Below, in pieces: positions 10,061 through 19,393 of a stretch of DNA of 64,000 nucleotides. The notes beneath the pieces are model-generated. The model searched no databases. It was given only the letters and a program-made list of their open reading frames with translations, and was not told where the DNA came from. Within the stretch, counting starts at the first letter, position 1. The number at the start of each line of letters is the position of its first letter. The position numbers and the translations under genes are program-made. The stretch lies in NCBI RefSeq assembly GCF_001026905.1, contig NZ_LAQL01000002.1:1-64000 (forward strand), given 5' to 3'. This DNA comes from Kiloniella spongiae. Lineage in GTDB: Bacteria; Pseudomonadota; Alphaproteobacteria; Kiloniellales; Kiloniellaceae.

Positions 10061-10909
10061 ATGTTTCATAAGTATCCAACCCTGTTTAATCAAGTATCGA
10101 AGTCTTTTGCCCTTGGTTTAAGTGCTCTTATTCTATCAGCCGCAACAACACCTGCTGCACTAGCTTCATCATTTTACAATGAAAAAGGCGCGAGAGTATC
10201 TCTCTTAAAGAATACGGGAAATAACAAAGGTACAGTCGATGCGCTGACTTACCCATGGAGTACAATTGGTCGCCTAAATATTGGCGGCAAGCGCCATTGC
10301 ACTGGCGTCATGATTGGAAAGAAACATCTCTTTACCCAGGCAAATTGCCTTTATAACAAGGCGGAAAAGAGATGGTGGAACAAGAATGAACTCCACTATC
10401 GTGCCGCCTACCAGCACGGCAAACATATGGCATCATCAAACGTCGCCCGTATAGAAATTTCTGATAGCTACAACCCGAAATCACCCGATAGCCTTGCCAG
10501 CATAGCAGGCGATTGGGCAGTCGTTACATTGAAAGAACCACTGGGCCAATATACGGGTTGGCTGGGATTAAAAAGTCTGAACAAAGGCGTACGCCACCAA
10601 CTAAGATTAGGGTCAGCTAAAATGTTTAATGCTGGCTACCACAACGGCTGGGAGCACGCTGTTCGTCTTTCCAACGGATGTTCACAAAAACTATCCAAAC
10701 AAAAGCTCCCCCACGTTGGTACTATCCCATGTAGAGGCACGAATGTCGCGCAGAGATCCTTGCCTACTTTGATTTACCAAAATGGGTCCTACCATTTGGT
10801 TTCTTCGGCAGCCTTCAGTAAAAATGATGCCCCAAGAAAGAATGATAGCTGGGTCTTTGCTAGCCTAAAAAACGCACGTTACCGATGGGGCAATAGCCAT
10901 CGCCCCTAG
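10061..10909 (+). CDS. Secreted trypsin-fold pseudoprotease (S1 family, catalytic residues lost)
   Basis: The 282-aa protein has a signal peptide (ending about AALASS, residue 37) and the layout of bacterial S1 serine proteases: YPWSTIGRLN, then RHCTGVMIG, a DWAVV strand and a late PTLIYQNG segment. The usual TAAHC is TQANC (His57 equivalent = Asn95), and the GDSGSP loop is replaced by AQRSLP, putting Arg232 where Ser195 should be. Only the Asp (Asp151) remains. The frame is intact, so this is a pseudoprotease, not a broken gene. I chose ATG 10061; the TTG just before is also open. It may be an inhibitor, binding protein or adhesion factor; function unknown. Confidence 0.75.
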   Translation: MFHKYPTLFNQVSKSFALGLSALILSAATTPAALASSFYNEKGARVSLLKNTGNNKGTVDALTYPWSTIGRLNIGGKRHCTGVMIGKKHLFTQANCLYNKAEKRWWNKNELHYRAAYQHGKHMASSNVARIEISDSYNPKSPDSLASIAGDWAVVTLKEPLGQYTGWLGLKSLNKGVRHQLRLGSAKMFNAGYHNGWEHAVRLSNGCSQKLSKQKLPHVGTIPCRGTNVAQRSLPTLIYQNGSYHLVSSAAFSKNDAPRKNDSWVFASLKNARYRWGNSHRP

Positions 10910-10931
10910 CGTCCTGGAGGCAAAGAGAAAC

Positions 10932-10957
10932 AAGCACTTCAAGATTTGCTTCTTTTT
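10932..10957 (+). terminator. Weak candidate terminator
   Basis: A 5-bp stem AAGCA/TGCTT with a 10-nt loop is followed by CTTTTT, 22 bp after the trypsin-fold gene and before the convergent bisC-like gene. The short stem makes this tentative. Confidence 0.3.
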
Positions 10958-10983
10958 CCCACTACATTGATCAGTAATATCGC

Positions 10984-13287
10984 CTATAGACCGATGATTT
11001 CGGGAGGTGTATAGACACTGACCTCTGGAACCTGGCCTTCAAATTTTTCAACTTCAACCAATGTAGAGTGAGCTGTTGGCCCCTGCCCCAACTCTGACGA
11101 TCCTTCATCTCTGGTCAGAACATTGGGGTTACCCGCTTTGTCCAAACTACCAATCATACCCGGATCGACAGGATCGTACCAAGCCCCGGTAGGTAGCTGA
11201 ACAACACCAGGCTGTACGATTGTGCTAATGATCAATCCGGCAAGGGTGGCTCCACGATCATTATACACCCGAACGATATCACCAATATTGAGACTTCTCT
11301 CCTGCGCATCATCAGGGTGCATTGTCATTGCTTCCCGACCCGAAACTTTGCTCTCCTGACTGGCTTTTCCATGATCTAACTGACTATGAAGGCGAGTTGC
11401 CGGTTGATTTGATATAAGGTGCAAGGGGAATTTCTTGGCATGTTTCCCACCCAACCATTCTTTGGGCTCCAGCCACATCGGGTGCCCTTTGCAGCTTTCC
11501 AATTTAAAAGAGGCAACTGTCTCAGAATAAATTTCAATCAAGCCAGATGGCGTTCTGAGCTTATGAGTTTCGGGATCTTTACGGAAATCTTCAAGTAAAA
11601 CGAGATCTTTGCCGGCTGGCAGTGAATATTCGCCACCTTCCCAAAAACTGTCAAAGTCCGGCATGTCAATGCCAAAACTGGCAGCCCGTTGGCGGTTTTT
11701 AGCGTGAAACAGCTTAAGCCAATCCATTTCATCCCGACCTTCGCTGAAACGGTCCAGAGCACCGATAGAACGTGCAATCCCGCAAAAGATATCGTAATCG
11801 TTTTTCGCTTCGCCAACAGGTTCAACAACCTGTTTCAAGGCAAAGATATCATCGTCCCGTTTGGCACAGACAATATCGTTACGTTCGGCTGTCATTGTCG
11901 CAGGCAAAACAATATCAGCGTGACGGGATAGGGCGTTCCATGTCTGTTCATGAACAATAATGCTATCCGGTTTTTGCCATGCCTTCAGCAGACGGTTCAA
12001 ATCCTGATGATGATGGAATGGATTACCACCTGCCCAATAAACCACTTTGGTGTCTGGATAGATATAGTCCTGACCGTTATAAGAAAAACGCCCTCCGGGA
12101 TTCAACAGTAGATCACTGATCCGAGCCACGGGGATAAAATCACAGACGTTGTTGACACCTTGGTCTAACGACGCCCAGGTAAAGTTTCGGAATTGATGTC
12201 CCACACCATTAACGCCGGCATAACCAAGCCCAAAGCCACCACCTGGCAAGCCGATTTGCCCCAGCATTGCCGCAAGAACAATCGCCATCCAATGTGTTTG
12301 CTCACCATGATCCGCACGTTGAAGTGACCAACTGGCTGTGATCATCGTTCGTTTAGTCGCCATTTCGATAGCAAGATCGCGGATAACCGAAGCTTCAACA
12401 CCTGAAATCCTCTCGGCCCAGTCAGCGTCTTTGGCTTGCCCGTCAGTTTTTCCCAACAGGTACGGCTTGAACTGATCAAATCCAACACAGTATTTATTCA
12501 AGAATTCCTGATCGTGTCGCCCGCCATCATAAAGATGGTATGCCAAGGCAAGCATGATGGCGACATCACTATTGGGCACGAGTTGATAGTGCTGGGCATC
12601 CAACGCATCGTCGACATCTTCACGGATCGGGCTGAAATTAACAAACTTTGTTCCCGCTTTTTTACAAGCAAGCAGGCCTTCCCTTGCCGAATGGCGGCCA
12701 ACACCGCCAGCGTTAATCTGCCCGTTTTTCAGGGCCACGCCACCAAACATTACCATCAACTGACAATGTTTTTCCAATACGGGCCAGGACGTATGCTGTG
12801 ACAGTAACCAATCCATCATACCAACGACATGGGGGAGAATTACTTCAGATGCAGCATAGCTGTAGGTATTCACAGATTTTGTGTACCCACCAATAGAATT
12901 CATAAAGCGGTGAATTTGACTCGGCGCATGATGAAAGCGTCCAGCACTGGCCCATCCATAAGACCCAGCAAAAATTGATTGATTACCAAAATCAGTTCGA
13001 ACACGATCCAGTTCTTTGGCTACAAGCTCAAAAGCAGTATCCCATTCTACCTCGACAAAAGGTTCGGCCCCACGCTTATCCGTTGCGGCACCGGGGCCTT
13101 TTTCCAAGTAGCTTTTACGTACAGCAGGACGCTTTACCCGGCACGGGTGTTGTATACCATCAACAAATGATTGACCTATAGCAGATGGATCTGGATCCAT
13201 TTCATAAGGATCAACAGCCGTAATTTTTCCTTGGTCAACAGAAAGATAATAAGTTCCCCAGTGGGAAGCCGTTAACCTTTTCTCCAT
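10984..13287 (-). CDS. bisC: Cytoplasmic molybdopterin S/N-oxide reductase (BisC-like)
   Basis: The 767-aa protein matches the DMSO/TMAO reductase family in length and motifs. The GSYGWASAGRFHH segment carries the active-site Tyr110 and Trp112, and NTYSYAASE supplies Ser143, the expected Mo ligand (Tyr114/Trp116/Ser147 in Rhodobacter DMSO reductase). The C-terminal part (about 625-745) is the dinucleotide-binding domain. There is no Tat leader and no N-terminal Fe-S cysteine cluster, so it is probably cytoplasmic and reduces biotin sulfoxide, methionine sulfoxide or similar N/S-oxides. Two small hypothetical genes lie just upstream on the same strand (75- and 42-bp gaps). The Mo-cofactor gene mog lies about 7 kb away. 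Substrate is uncertain; a TorZ/MtsZ-type activity is possible. Confidence 0.85.
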   Translation of the reverse strand: MEKRLTASHWGTYYLSVDQGKITAVDPYEMDPDPSAIGQSFVDGIQHPCRVKRPAVRKSYLEKGPGAATDKRGAEPFVEVEWDTAFELVAKELDRVRTDFGNQSIFAGSYGWASAGRFHHAPSQIHRFMNSIGGYTKSVNTYSYAASEVILPHVVGMMDWLLSQHTSWPVLEKHCQLMVMFGGVALKNGQINAGGVGRHSAREGLLACKKAGTKFVNFSPIREDVDDALDAQHYQLVPNSDVAIMLALAYHLYDGGRHDQEFLNKYCVGFDQFKPYLLGKTDGQAKDADWAERISGVEASVIRDLAIEMATKRTMITASWSLQRADHGEQTHWMAIVLAAMLGQIGLPGGGFGLGYAGVNGVGHQFRNFTWASLDQGVNNVCDFIPVARISDLLLNPGGRFSYNGQDYIYPDTKVVYWAGGNPFHHHQDLNRLLKAWQKPDSIIVHEQTWNALSRHADIVLPATMTAERNDIVCAKRDDDIFALKQVVEPVGEAKNDYDIFCGIARSIGALDRFSEGRDEMDWLKLFHAKNRQRAASFGIDMPDFDSFWEGGEYSLPAGKDLVLLEDFRKDPETHKLRTPSGLIEIYSETVASFKLESCKGHPMWLEPKEWLGGKHAKKFPLHLISNQPATRLHSQLDHGKASQESKVSGREAMTMHPDDAQERSLNIGDIVRVYNDRGATLAGLIISTIVQPGVVQLPTGAWYDPVDPGMIGSLDKAGNPNVLTRDEGSSELGQGPTAHSTLVEVEKFEGQVPEVSVYTPPEIIGL

Positions 13288-13362
13288 CTTACAACACTCT
13301 TGCTTTGACTATTAAGCACTAGAATACACAACAGCTTGCTAGATCCGGGAACAACCCAGAAT

Positions 13363-13719
13363 TTACTTTGGCGCCTGCAATCGAGGATCAGCGATTGCGC
13401 CTTCAACCAAAGATGCATCAGATCTCATTGCCATGTGGCGGTTGGCAATAATGTCATCAATCAATAGAATAAAAGCATTCCACTGAAATTCCTTCAAAGC
13501 TTCACCCTGCAAATTTTCTACGCCTTTTTTCAAGCAAGCAGAAAACTTCTTAACAGTAGATCGCAAAATCGCTTTTCGATGTGAACCCTTAATCGAAATC
13601 TGATCTTCTATTTCCTGCTTAATCACAGAGTTTTTTAGCGGAATAACAACCTCACTACCATGCAAAGTAACCGTTGCATCCCAGGAAAACTCTTCATCTT
13701 TGGTTTCGGTTTCACTCAT
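13363..13719 (-). CDS. Hypothetical protein, 118 aa
   Basis: No family recognised. The protein is acidic at the N-terminus (MSETETKDEEF), then alternates beta-like and amphipathic helical segments; it has one Cys (Cys61) and no signal peptide or membrane segment. It lies 42 bp downstream of another small acidic protein gene and 75 bp upstream of the bisC-like gene, all on the minus strand, so the three may be co-transcribed. A chaperone-like role for the molybdoenzyme would be a guess with no motif support. Confidence 0.6.
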   Translation of the reverse strand: MSETETKDEEFSWDATVTLHGSEVVIPLKNSVIKQEIEDQISIKGSHRKAILRSTVKKFSACLKKGVENLQGEALKEFQWNAFILLIDDIIANRHMAMRSDASLVEGAIADPRLQAPK

Positions 13720-13761
13720 ATCTTCGTTCTTTATCTTTTAAATTCCGATCAATCAGATCAA

Positions 13762-14001
13762 TTATTTTTTGGGCTTGTTCTCACGACGATAGGCTTTTAC
13801 ATAATCTTCCAAAAGATCCGCTACAAGCTCTGGATCGCCCAAAGAATCCCAGATGGAAAGATCAATTTCATCATCGTCTGTGTACTTCAAGCCAAACACG
13901 ATCAGGTCTTCGGCACCAAATTCTACCAGCTCATCTCTCAAACCATCAAGGAGCTCATCACTTTCTGTATTTCTTTCACTCATGTTCATAATCTCATTCA
14001 T
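13762..14001 (-). CDS. Hypothetical acidic protein, 79 aa or less
   Basis: Very acidic helical protein (many Asp/Glu, basic C-terminal tail RRENKPKK); family not recognised. Three in-frame ATGs lie close together (14001, 13989, 13983); none has a good Shine-Dalgarno, and MSERN at 13983 is an equally good start, giving 73 aa. It is the first of three minus-strand genes ending with the bisC-like gene. Confidence 0.55.
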   Translation of the reverse strand: MNEIMNMSERNTESDELLDGLRDELVEFGAEDLIVFGLKYTDDDEIDLSIWDSLGDPELVADLLEDYVKAYRRENKPKK

Positions 14002-14558
14002 AATGTGTTGCTTATAACGTCACGGTTAAAGTCACGGCAAGAAAGCAGACATAAATCGACAATCTCACTCCTGATGCCCTTATGTCAGAGCCAATGAGAT
14101 CATAAAAGAAAATTCGACCACCCATAAACGGTAAAACCTTTTTAGATGATTTCGAAACCTGTATGAAAGATCAGATCAGATCCGCCTGCTTAATCTAGAT
14201 CAGGATCTTGAAACATTGGATCCCTATTTCGGCAATGCAGGGATTATGTTTGAAAATGACAACCTGTTTGCTCAGGGCAAAACAGAAAGTCACAAAAAGC
14301 AGAAACCTTACATAAACAGTGCCAAGACAATAGTCGGTAAGATTGAAGACCTCGTGATTGTTCCAAACCATCAAGTTTGCCTGTTTTTCAACAAATCAAA
14401 AAATTAGTATCAATGGTCTGTACTGGCAGCAGTGGCACGGGAATAGAATTAAGGAAGAACGCCATTATCACGGTGACAGATGCAGGAACTAATAGCACAA
14501 GGTCATCCGAGCGATTGCTCGTTGTTAGCTAATGACACTTCTGATTAGTTGTTGGCCA
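14002..14558. other. Long intergenic region without a convincing gene
   Basis: 557 bp between the small acidic protein gene and the 3' end of panB. A 63-codon plus-strand frame from a TTG at 14216 has no ribosome site and no recognisable product. A short GC hairpin (CGAGC-GATT-GCTCG, 14508-14521) lacks a T tract. I see no RNA gene. Confidence 0.5.
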
Positions 14559-15329
14559 TTAGTTATTGGGGAAATCCCTGTTACGAACATCATTGGCATA
14601 ATTCTGTACCGCCTTGGTAATGTCTTCATGCACCTGTGCATATCGACGAACGAAGGAAGGCACGTAACCTGTTCCCTGTCCGATCATGTCCTCAGTCACC
14701 AGGATTTGGCCATCGCAATCTGACCCAGCCCCAATACCAATTGTCGGAATTGCAATCTCTTCACTTATACGGCGCGAAATTGCAGGTTCAGTACACTCAA
14801 TAACCGTCGCAAAGGCTCCGGCCTCAGTAACTGCATGAGCATCAGCCAAAATCTTTTCTTCATCACGCTGTGTCAGGAAACCGCCCACTCTGTTGGCATG
14901 CTGTGGCAACAGCCCCACGTGGGCCAAAACTGGCACACCTCGTTCTACGAGGAATGTGATAGTTTCAGCCATTTCCAGGCCGCCTTCAAGCTTGATCCCC
15001 GCACAACCTGTCTCTGCCATAATACGTGCTGCATTTTCAAAAGCCTGTACTGGGGACGCCTGATAACTACCAAAGGGCATGTCCACAATCACACATGCTT
15101 TTTTACTGCCACGCACGACTGCCGCACCATGGGCAATCATCATATCCAGAGTCACACTCAGCGTATTGGGCATCCCATAGATAACCATCCCCATGCTATC
15201 CCCGACCAATAAGAAATCGACATGTTCGTCCAACAAATTAGCCAACGATGCCGTGTAGGCCGTCAGGCTTACAATAGGACGTTGCCCCTTAAGGCGCATA
15301 ATCTGTGGGATAGTTGTGCGTTTTGCCAT
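14559..15329 (-). CDS. panB: 3-methyl-2-oxobutanoate hydroxymethyltransferase
   Basis: PanB makes ketopantoate from 2-ketoisovalerate and methylenetetrahydrofolate, the first committed step to pantothenate and CoA. The 256-aa protein has the TIM-barrel signatures in order: [16 protein letters not shown] (Asp44, metal), VDMPFGSY (Asp83, metal), GIKLEGG (Lys113/Glu115), HVGLLPQ, IECTEP (catalytic Glu) and IGIGAG. I chose ATG 15329 (MAKRTT), preceded by an AGAG ribosome site, rather than the TTG 24 nt upstream. panC is not in the window. The gene lies downstream of the CoA-transferase gene with a 157-bp gap and may have its own promoter. Confidence 0.95.
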   Translation of the reverse strand: MAKRTTIPQIMRLKGQRPIVSLTAYTASLANLLDEHVDFLLVGDSMGMVIYGMPNTLSVTLDMMIAHGAAVVRGSKKACVIVDMPFGSYQASPVQAFENAARIMAETGCAGIKLEGGLEMAETITFLVERGVPVLAHVGLLPQHANRVGGFLTQRDEEKILADAHAVTEAGAFATVIECTEPAISRRISEEIAIPTIGIGAGSDCDGQILVTEDMIGQGTGYVPSFVRRYAQVHEDITKAVQNYANDVRNRDFPNN

Positions 15330-15486
15330 TTTTAGATCTCTGTAGTACTGCAAATAGTTCTCGTGCCTAATGACGCGTGAAAGGCACTATAACCAGATCG
15401 ATTGTGCACCGCAACAAAGCCTGTCATATAATTATAACACACCTCAATTGTGACAGTACAATCAACCCTGACAATTAACCTTGGAA

Positions 15487-16809
15487 TCAGCTTAACAATC
15501 CGCGTACCCTACCCGCTTCTCTCAATTCATCTCGGAAATCCGGATGGGCAATAGCAATAAGAGATTCTGCTCTTTGGGAAAGTGACAACCCTTTCAAATC
15601 AACCATTCCATATTCCGTGACGACATGGTGCGTATCCATTCGAGGATCTGTTGCAGGGCCGTCCAGCTGAGATACAATCCGCGAAACACTACCCGCTTTT
15701 GCCGTTGAATGCAGAGCAACAAAAGATTTACCGCCACGAGACGCATAGGCCCCACGCACAAAATCGAGTTGCCCGCCGGGTCCACTAAATTCTCGCCCTC
15801 TTAGATACTCGGCATTAATTTGTCCGGTTAAATCAACCTGCAACGCTGAATTAACGGAAATCATATTTTCATTCTGGGCAATAATTGTAGGGTCATTAAT
15901 ATAAGAAGCCGGATATCCCGCAAGCGATGGATTATCGTCCATAAAATCATAGAGTTCTTTATTACCCAGCGCCAAAGTGAACAAGTGTTTCAACCTGTGC
16001 AGTGTTTTGCGTTGACCATTGATAACACCGCTTTTTATCAGATCCATAATCCCCGGTGACAACAGTTCACTGTGTAGCCCCAAATCGTTGTGTTTTACCA
16101 GAAAACCAGCCACAGCATTTGGTACACCGCCAACCCCCATTTGGATGGTAGCCCCGTCGGGAATTAGCTCGACGATTTGTCTGGCAATGATCTCATCCAC
16201 CTCTTGCGGTGCAGATGGCAAAACTTCCTGAAGCGGAACGTGGTTTTCTACAATGGCGTCCACTTCTGATATGTGAATAAGGGCTTCGCCAAAAACCCTC
16301 GGCATCTCCTCATTAACTTCAACAATCAGTTTCCCGCAACTTCGAGCAACTGTGGTGCCATAATCACTATTCGTTCCAAGGCTAAAATATCCATGTCGAT
16401 CCATGGGAGAAACTGTCGCAATAAAACAATCTGCCCCCAACGTCTCGCTCATGAGGCGCCCAACCTGGTGAAAGGTACTTGGAATATATTCCAGCCAGCG
16501 TTTACCCCGCTCCAACCCAAGCTTTTCAATCTGCCGGTCATGGCTACTCATAAAGAGTGAATGCGGCTTGATAACAGACATCACTTTGGGGTCGAGAATT
16601 GTCTCACCAGCATGAGAACTGGCATGCATATAATACGTTTTCAAATATGTCAGATCTCCACTCACTGCACGATCAGCAACCGCCTGCATTAAGGCCGGAG
16701 GCATCGATACTCCCATAGAAATCATAAGGTTACTCTTATCTTTTACTATCTGTGCTGCTGTAGAGGCAGACATTAATTTTTCAAGATAAAGCTCTTGCGC
16801 TGCAGTCAT
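15487..16809 (-). CDS. Acetyl-CoA hydrolase/transferase family CoA-transferase
   Basis: The 440-aa protein belongs to the acetyl-CoA hydrolase / 4-hydroxybutyrate (butyrate):acetyl-CoA CoA-transferase family. It has QMGVGGVPNAV, the catalytic-Glu segment LHSELLSPG, FSGPGGQLDFVRGA and the C-terminal VVTEYGMVDLKG. Such enzymes move CoA between acyl-CoA and free carboxylates in the cytoplasm, often in fermentative or short-chain-acid metabolism. It follows the PAS protein gene and ubiTUV on the same strand with about a 110-bp gap, so read-through from the ubi promoter is possible. Substrate cannot be read from sequence. Confidence 0.85.
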   Translation of the reverse strand: MTAAQELYLEKLMSASTAAQIVKDKSNLMISMGVSMPPALMQAVADRAVSGDLTYLKTYYMHASSHAGETILDPKVMSVIKPHSLFMSSHDRQIEKLGLERGKRWLEYIPSTFHQVGRLMSETLGADCFIATVSPMDRHGYFSLGTNSDYGTTVARSCGKLIVEVNEEMPRVFGEALIHISEVDAIVENHVPLQEVLPSAPQEVDEIIARQIVELIPDGATIQMGVGGVPNAVAGFLVKHNDLGLHSELLSPGIMDLIKSGVINGQRKTLHRLKHLFTLALGNKELYDFMDDNPSLAGYPASYINDPTIIAQNENMISVNSALQVDLTGQINAEYLRGREFSGPGGQLDFVRGAYASRGGKSFVALHSTAKAGSVSRIVSQLDGPATDPRMDTHHVVTEYGMVDLKGLSLSQRAESLIAIAHPDFRDELREAGRVRGLLS

Positions 16810-16918
16810 AATTTTTCCTCAGGAAAACACGCCATCATCAGAATGAATTATAATAAAATGTATAAGTAGAATAAGAAGTGTCCTGAAGATATCTCAAACA
16901 GAACAAATTCAAATGAAA

Positions 16919-17380
16919 TTAAAAATAAACTGTTAAGGCAAAGATCATGTTCACATCTGTACCGTTTTCGGCGAGCGGTAACATAATACGCTCAATCGTT
17001 TTGTAATTCGGTATATGAAATGAAGCGGGTCCATTACGGTAAATAGGCATTTTATTCTCAATAAGGTTTATATAATCATCATAAACTTCTGATTCCAAGA
17101 AACTTGAAAAAGCCTCGTCAATCCACATTCCCGTACAGTCTCTATCCATTGCGCCATAATGCGCCGTACAAAACAAGCGGAACCGAAATCGCACAGGGTC
17201 TTTGACGACATCAACAAGCCAGACATTCGGCAATAGCGATGGAATATCAATTGGGTCAAGATGTTGCCGTCCCGGAAGTGTATCTTTGTCCGGGTGAATA
17301 GAAAGCCAGTACTCGTAGAGAGCTCTGTTTTTCTCACCCCATGCCAGACGCTCTTGTTCTGAGTACCAAATCCAAGCCAA
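16919..17380 (-). CDS. PAS_5-type PAS domain protein (first copy)
   Basis: About 153 aa, almost entirely one PAS_5-like domain as found in many Rhodospirillales stand-alone proteins: ALYEYWLSI, then DPIDIPSLLPNVWLVDVV, RFRFRLFCTAHYG and the DCTGMWIDE turn. There is no output domain, so it is probably a small sensor or adaptor; the ligand is unknown. The only start near the domain is TTG 17380, four codons after an in-frame stop; an AGG directly abuts it, a poor ribosome site. The gene lies 96 bp downstream of ubiV on the same strand. A second member is at 21.5 kb; both have a TAACATGTTA-like palindrome upstream. Confidence 0.75.
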   Translation of the reverse strand: MAWIWYSEQERLAWGEKNRALYEYWLSIHPDKDTLPGRQHLDPIDIPSLLPNVWLVDVVKDPVRFRFRLFCTAHYGAMDRDCTGMWIDEAFSSFLESEVYDDYINLIENKMPIYRNGPASFHIPNYKTIERIMLPLAENGTDVNMIFALTVYF

Positions 17381-17428
17381 CCTGCGAAGCTAATGTATGG
17401 TGGTATATTTCCCTACCGAGGAGTACCA

Positions 17429-17438
17429 TAACATGTTA
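17429..17438. promoter_or_regulatory. TAACATGTTA palindrome upstream of the first PAS gene
   Basis: A perfect 10-bp palindrome centred about 53 bp upstream of the PAS gene's TTG, in the short ubiV-PAS gap. Nearly the same sequence (AACATGTTAA) sits 42-60 bp upstream of the second PAS gene. It may be a shared operator; only the sequence similarity supports this. Confidence 0.35.
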
Positions 17439-17476
17439 ACAACCTGACTTAAAATCGCCATTATGGTTTAACCAAG

Positions 17477-18406
17477 TTACTCGACCAGCTTGTTTCCCTC
17501 TACATCATGGTAGAAACCATTTGCAAAGGGCGCAAAATCAACAAGATTTGACAAAACGTCCTGCCCCTCTTCATTTGTAACCTTTCCGTCCAATCGTGCC
17601 CGATATGTTTCTGCAACCCGAACCATGTCCACCTGTTGAGGCCACAATCTAAAATGCGTTACACCAAGCTTGTTCAAATAGTTGACCTCATCCAGAAGAT
17701 TATTAACTGTATATGACATCGTCTGGGTGCCGTTCACAGCAAGAAACGGTTCTCCATCCAGCGTCTCGACATTCATTCCATCGGGATCTTGCTCACACAC
17801 ATACAGACAACCATCCTTACTCAGCCCATGAGATCTGGCGTGATAACATCGTGCAGACAGGGCTAGCGGAACCCGCCCGAAAGCCTGAATTTCAATCTCT
17901 TTGCTATTATTGGACAACAACAGCCGCTCAATAGCTTTTCCTGACAATTCACATGGTAAAACAATCCGCTGCGCACCATTACGATAAAAATAATCCAACG
18001 TATCTTCGTTATAGACATTTACAAAGGGGCCAACGATATGTTCCCGCCCCTCAAGTAATCCGATGGCAGAGAGATCATTTGCTTCTAAAGTCCAGGGACT
18101 ATCCTGAACAATCTCGTGTAGTTCTTTTCTTTCCCGCTTTGACATCACAAGTGAGAGGGTCGAGATAACAACTTCCTTACCCGCCCGCTCCAGACGCTCA
18201 CATATCTCTGGAATGAAAGGAGTTAAAAATGGTGCTCTTTTGGAACAGGTAACTTCGCCAATATAAACAACATCAACGGGTGCTTCCTCTGCTATTTGAA
18301 AATAGAAATCCCGTCTTTGCTCTGCTGGCCAATTGTAAAGAACGGGACCAAGTGTCAGTTTTGCCTTTGAACTTGTTGCCTGTGAATTCATTACCTGCGA
18401 ACTCAT
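17477..18406 (-). CDS. ubiV: Oxygen-independent ubiquinone hydroxylation protein UbiV
   Basis: A U32-peptidase-family protein of 309 aa that, with UbiU, carries out oxygen-independent hydroxylation of the ubiquinone ring. Cys54, Cys187, Cys200 and Cys204 reproduce the four-cysteine [4Fe-4S] pattern of E. coli UbiV (C39, C180, C193, C197; identical 13/4 spacing at the end). Its GGAG ribosome site lies inside the last codons of ubiU and the genes are 6 bp apart, so they are translationally linked. It has a short extra N-terminus (about 15 aa). Order ubiT-ubiU-ubiV is the standard operon. Confidence 0.93.
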   Translation of the reverse strand: MSSQVMNSQATSSKAKLTLGPVLYNWPAEQRRDFYFQIAEEAPVDVVYIGEVTCSKRAPFLTPFIPEICERLERAGKEVVISTLSLVMSKRERKELHEIVQDSPWTLEANDLSAIGLLEGREHIVGPFVNVYNEDTLDYFYRNGAQRIVLPCELSGKAIERLLLSNNSKEIEIQAFGRVPLALSARCYHARSHGLSKDGCLYVCEQDPDGMNVETLDGEPFLAVNGTQTMSYTVNNLLDEVNYLNKLGVTHFRLWPQQVDMVRVAETYRARLDGKVTNEEGQDVLSNLVDFAPFANGFYHDVEGNKLVE

Positions 18407-18412
18407 AAAATG

Positions 18413-19393
18413 TTATCTCCAGTTCTTTTCATAGGCCCCTGCCGTTGAACGGGTTCCTTCGGTAATATTCCCCATATCCATAAGCGGAACTGGTTCTCCC
18501 TTCATTGCCGCATCAATCGCTTTTCGATACCCGGAGACCACTTGATAAACATAAGCTTTTCCTCGTTGACGCCCCTCTATTTTTAACGCTTTCACTCCTG
18601 CTTGAATTAGCTCAGGCAGCAGCATCATGACGTTCAATGATGTTGGCTCTTCAAAAAGATACGATGGCTCACCCGTGTGCCCGACAAACCTGCCTTTGCA
18701 TAAGGTTGGATAACCAGCGGCTTCTTCGTTGGGGAAAGAGTTGATCGTAAATTCCCCAAGCCGGGAAACAAGCTTTCCACGGCGTTGTTCGTATTCAACA
18801 TGACTGGCAGGGGAACACACGCCGTTCATGTTCGGGGACTTACCTGTTGCGTAGGAAGAAAGGGAACACCGTCCTTCTGCCATGACACACATCCCCCCAA
18901 AAGCGAAGACTTCAGTCTCGACATCAATTTCTTTGATCAGTTCAGCAATCTCGTGAACGGTCAACACACGCGGAAGCACAACCCGCTGAACATCAAAGGC
19001 AGAGTGATAAAAATTGATTGCTTCAGGATTGGATGCAGAGGCCTGTACAGATAAATGTCGCCTTAATTCGGGGTGTTGTCGCTTGGCATAATCCAACAAA
19101 CCGATATCAGCCAGAATAACCGCATCAACACCTATTCTGGCGGCAGTATCAACGGCTCTATACCAAGGCTCCAAATTTCCTGCCTGCGGATATGTGTTGA
19201 TCGCCACATAAACCTGTCGTCCCATATCATGGGCTTTCTCCAGGCTCTCCTCCAACTCTTCGGGGCTGAAGTTCAAGCCAGGGAAGTTACGGGCATTGGT
19301 CTCATCCCTAAAACCAACATAAACAACATCGGCCCCTGCGTCCAAAGCTGCTCGCAAAGAAGCTGGTGTACCAGCAGGGCAAACAAGCTCCAT
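18413..19393 (-). CDS. ubiU: Oxygen-independent ubiquinone hydroxylation protein UbiU
   Basis: U32-peptidase-family protein (326 aa), partner of UbiV in anaerobic ubiquinone synthesis using prephenate as oxygen donor in E. coli. Cys169, Cys176, Cys193 and Cys232 fall at exactly the residue numbers of the [4Fe-4S] ligands in E. coli UbiU. The N-terminus MELVCPAGTP and the segment FGGMCVMAEGRCSLS are typical. Its ATG shares one base with the ubiT stop (TAATG), showing coupled translation. It should act in the cytoplasm in a complex with UbiV. Confidence 0.95.
   Translation of the reverse strand: MELVCPAGTPASLRAALDAGADVVYVGFRDETNARNFPGLNFSPEELEESLEKAHDMGRQVYVAINTYPQAGNLEPWYRAVDTAARIGVDAVILADIGLLDYAKRQHPELRRHLSVQASASNPEAINFYHSAFDVQRVVLPRVLTVHEIAELIKEIDVETEVFAFGGMCVMAEGRCSLSSYATGKSPNMNGVCSPASHVEYEQRRGKLVSRLGEFTINSFPNEEAAGYPTLCKGRFVGHTGEPSYLFEEPTSLNVMMLLPELIQAGVKALKIEGRQRGKAYVYQVVSGYRKAIDAAMKGEPVPLMDMGNITEGTRSTAGAYEKNWR

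Noticed and set aside
14216-14407. 63-codon plus-strand frame in the panB-upstream gap
   Set aside because: It has a TTG start, no ribosome site, no recognisable product and odd composition; likely non-coding.
14508-14521. CGAGC/GCTCG hairpin as a terminator of panB
   Set aside because: No T tract in either direction and the position is some 40 bp beyond the panB stop with no flanking support.
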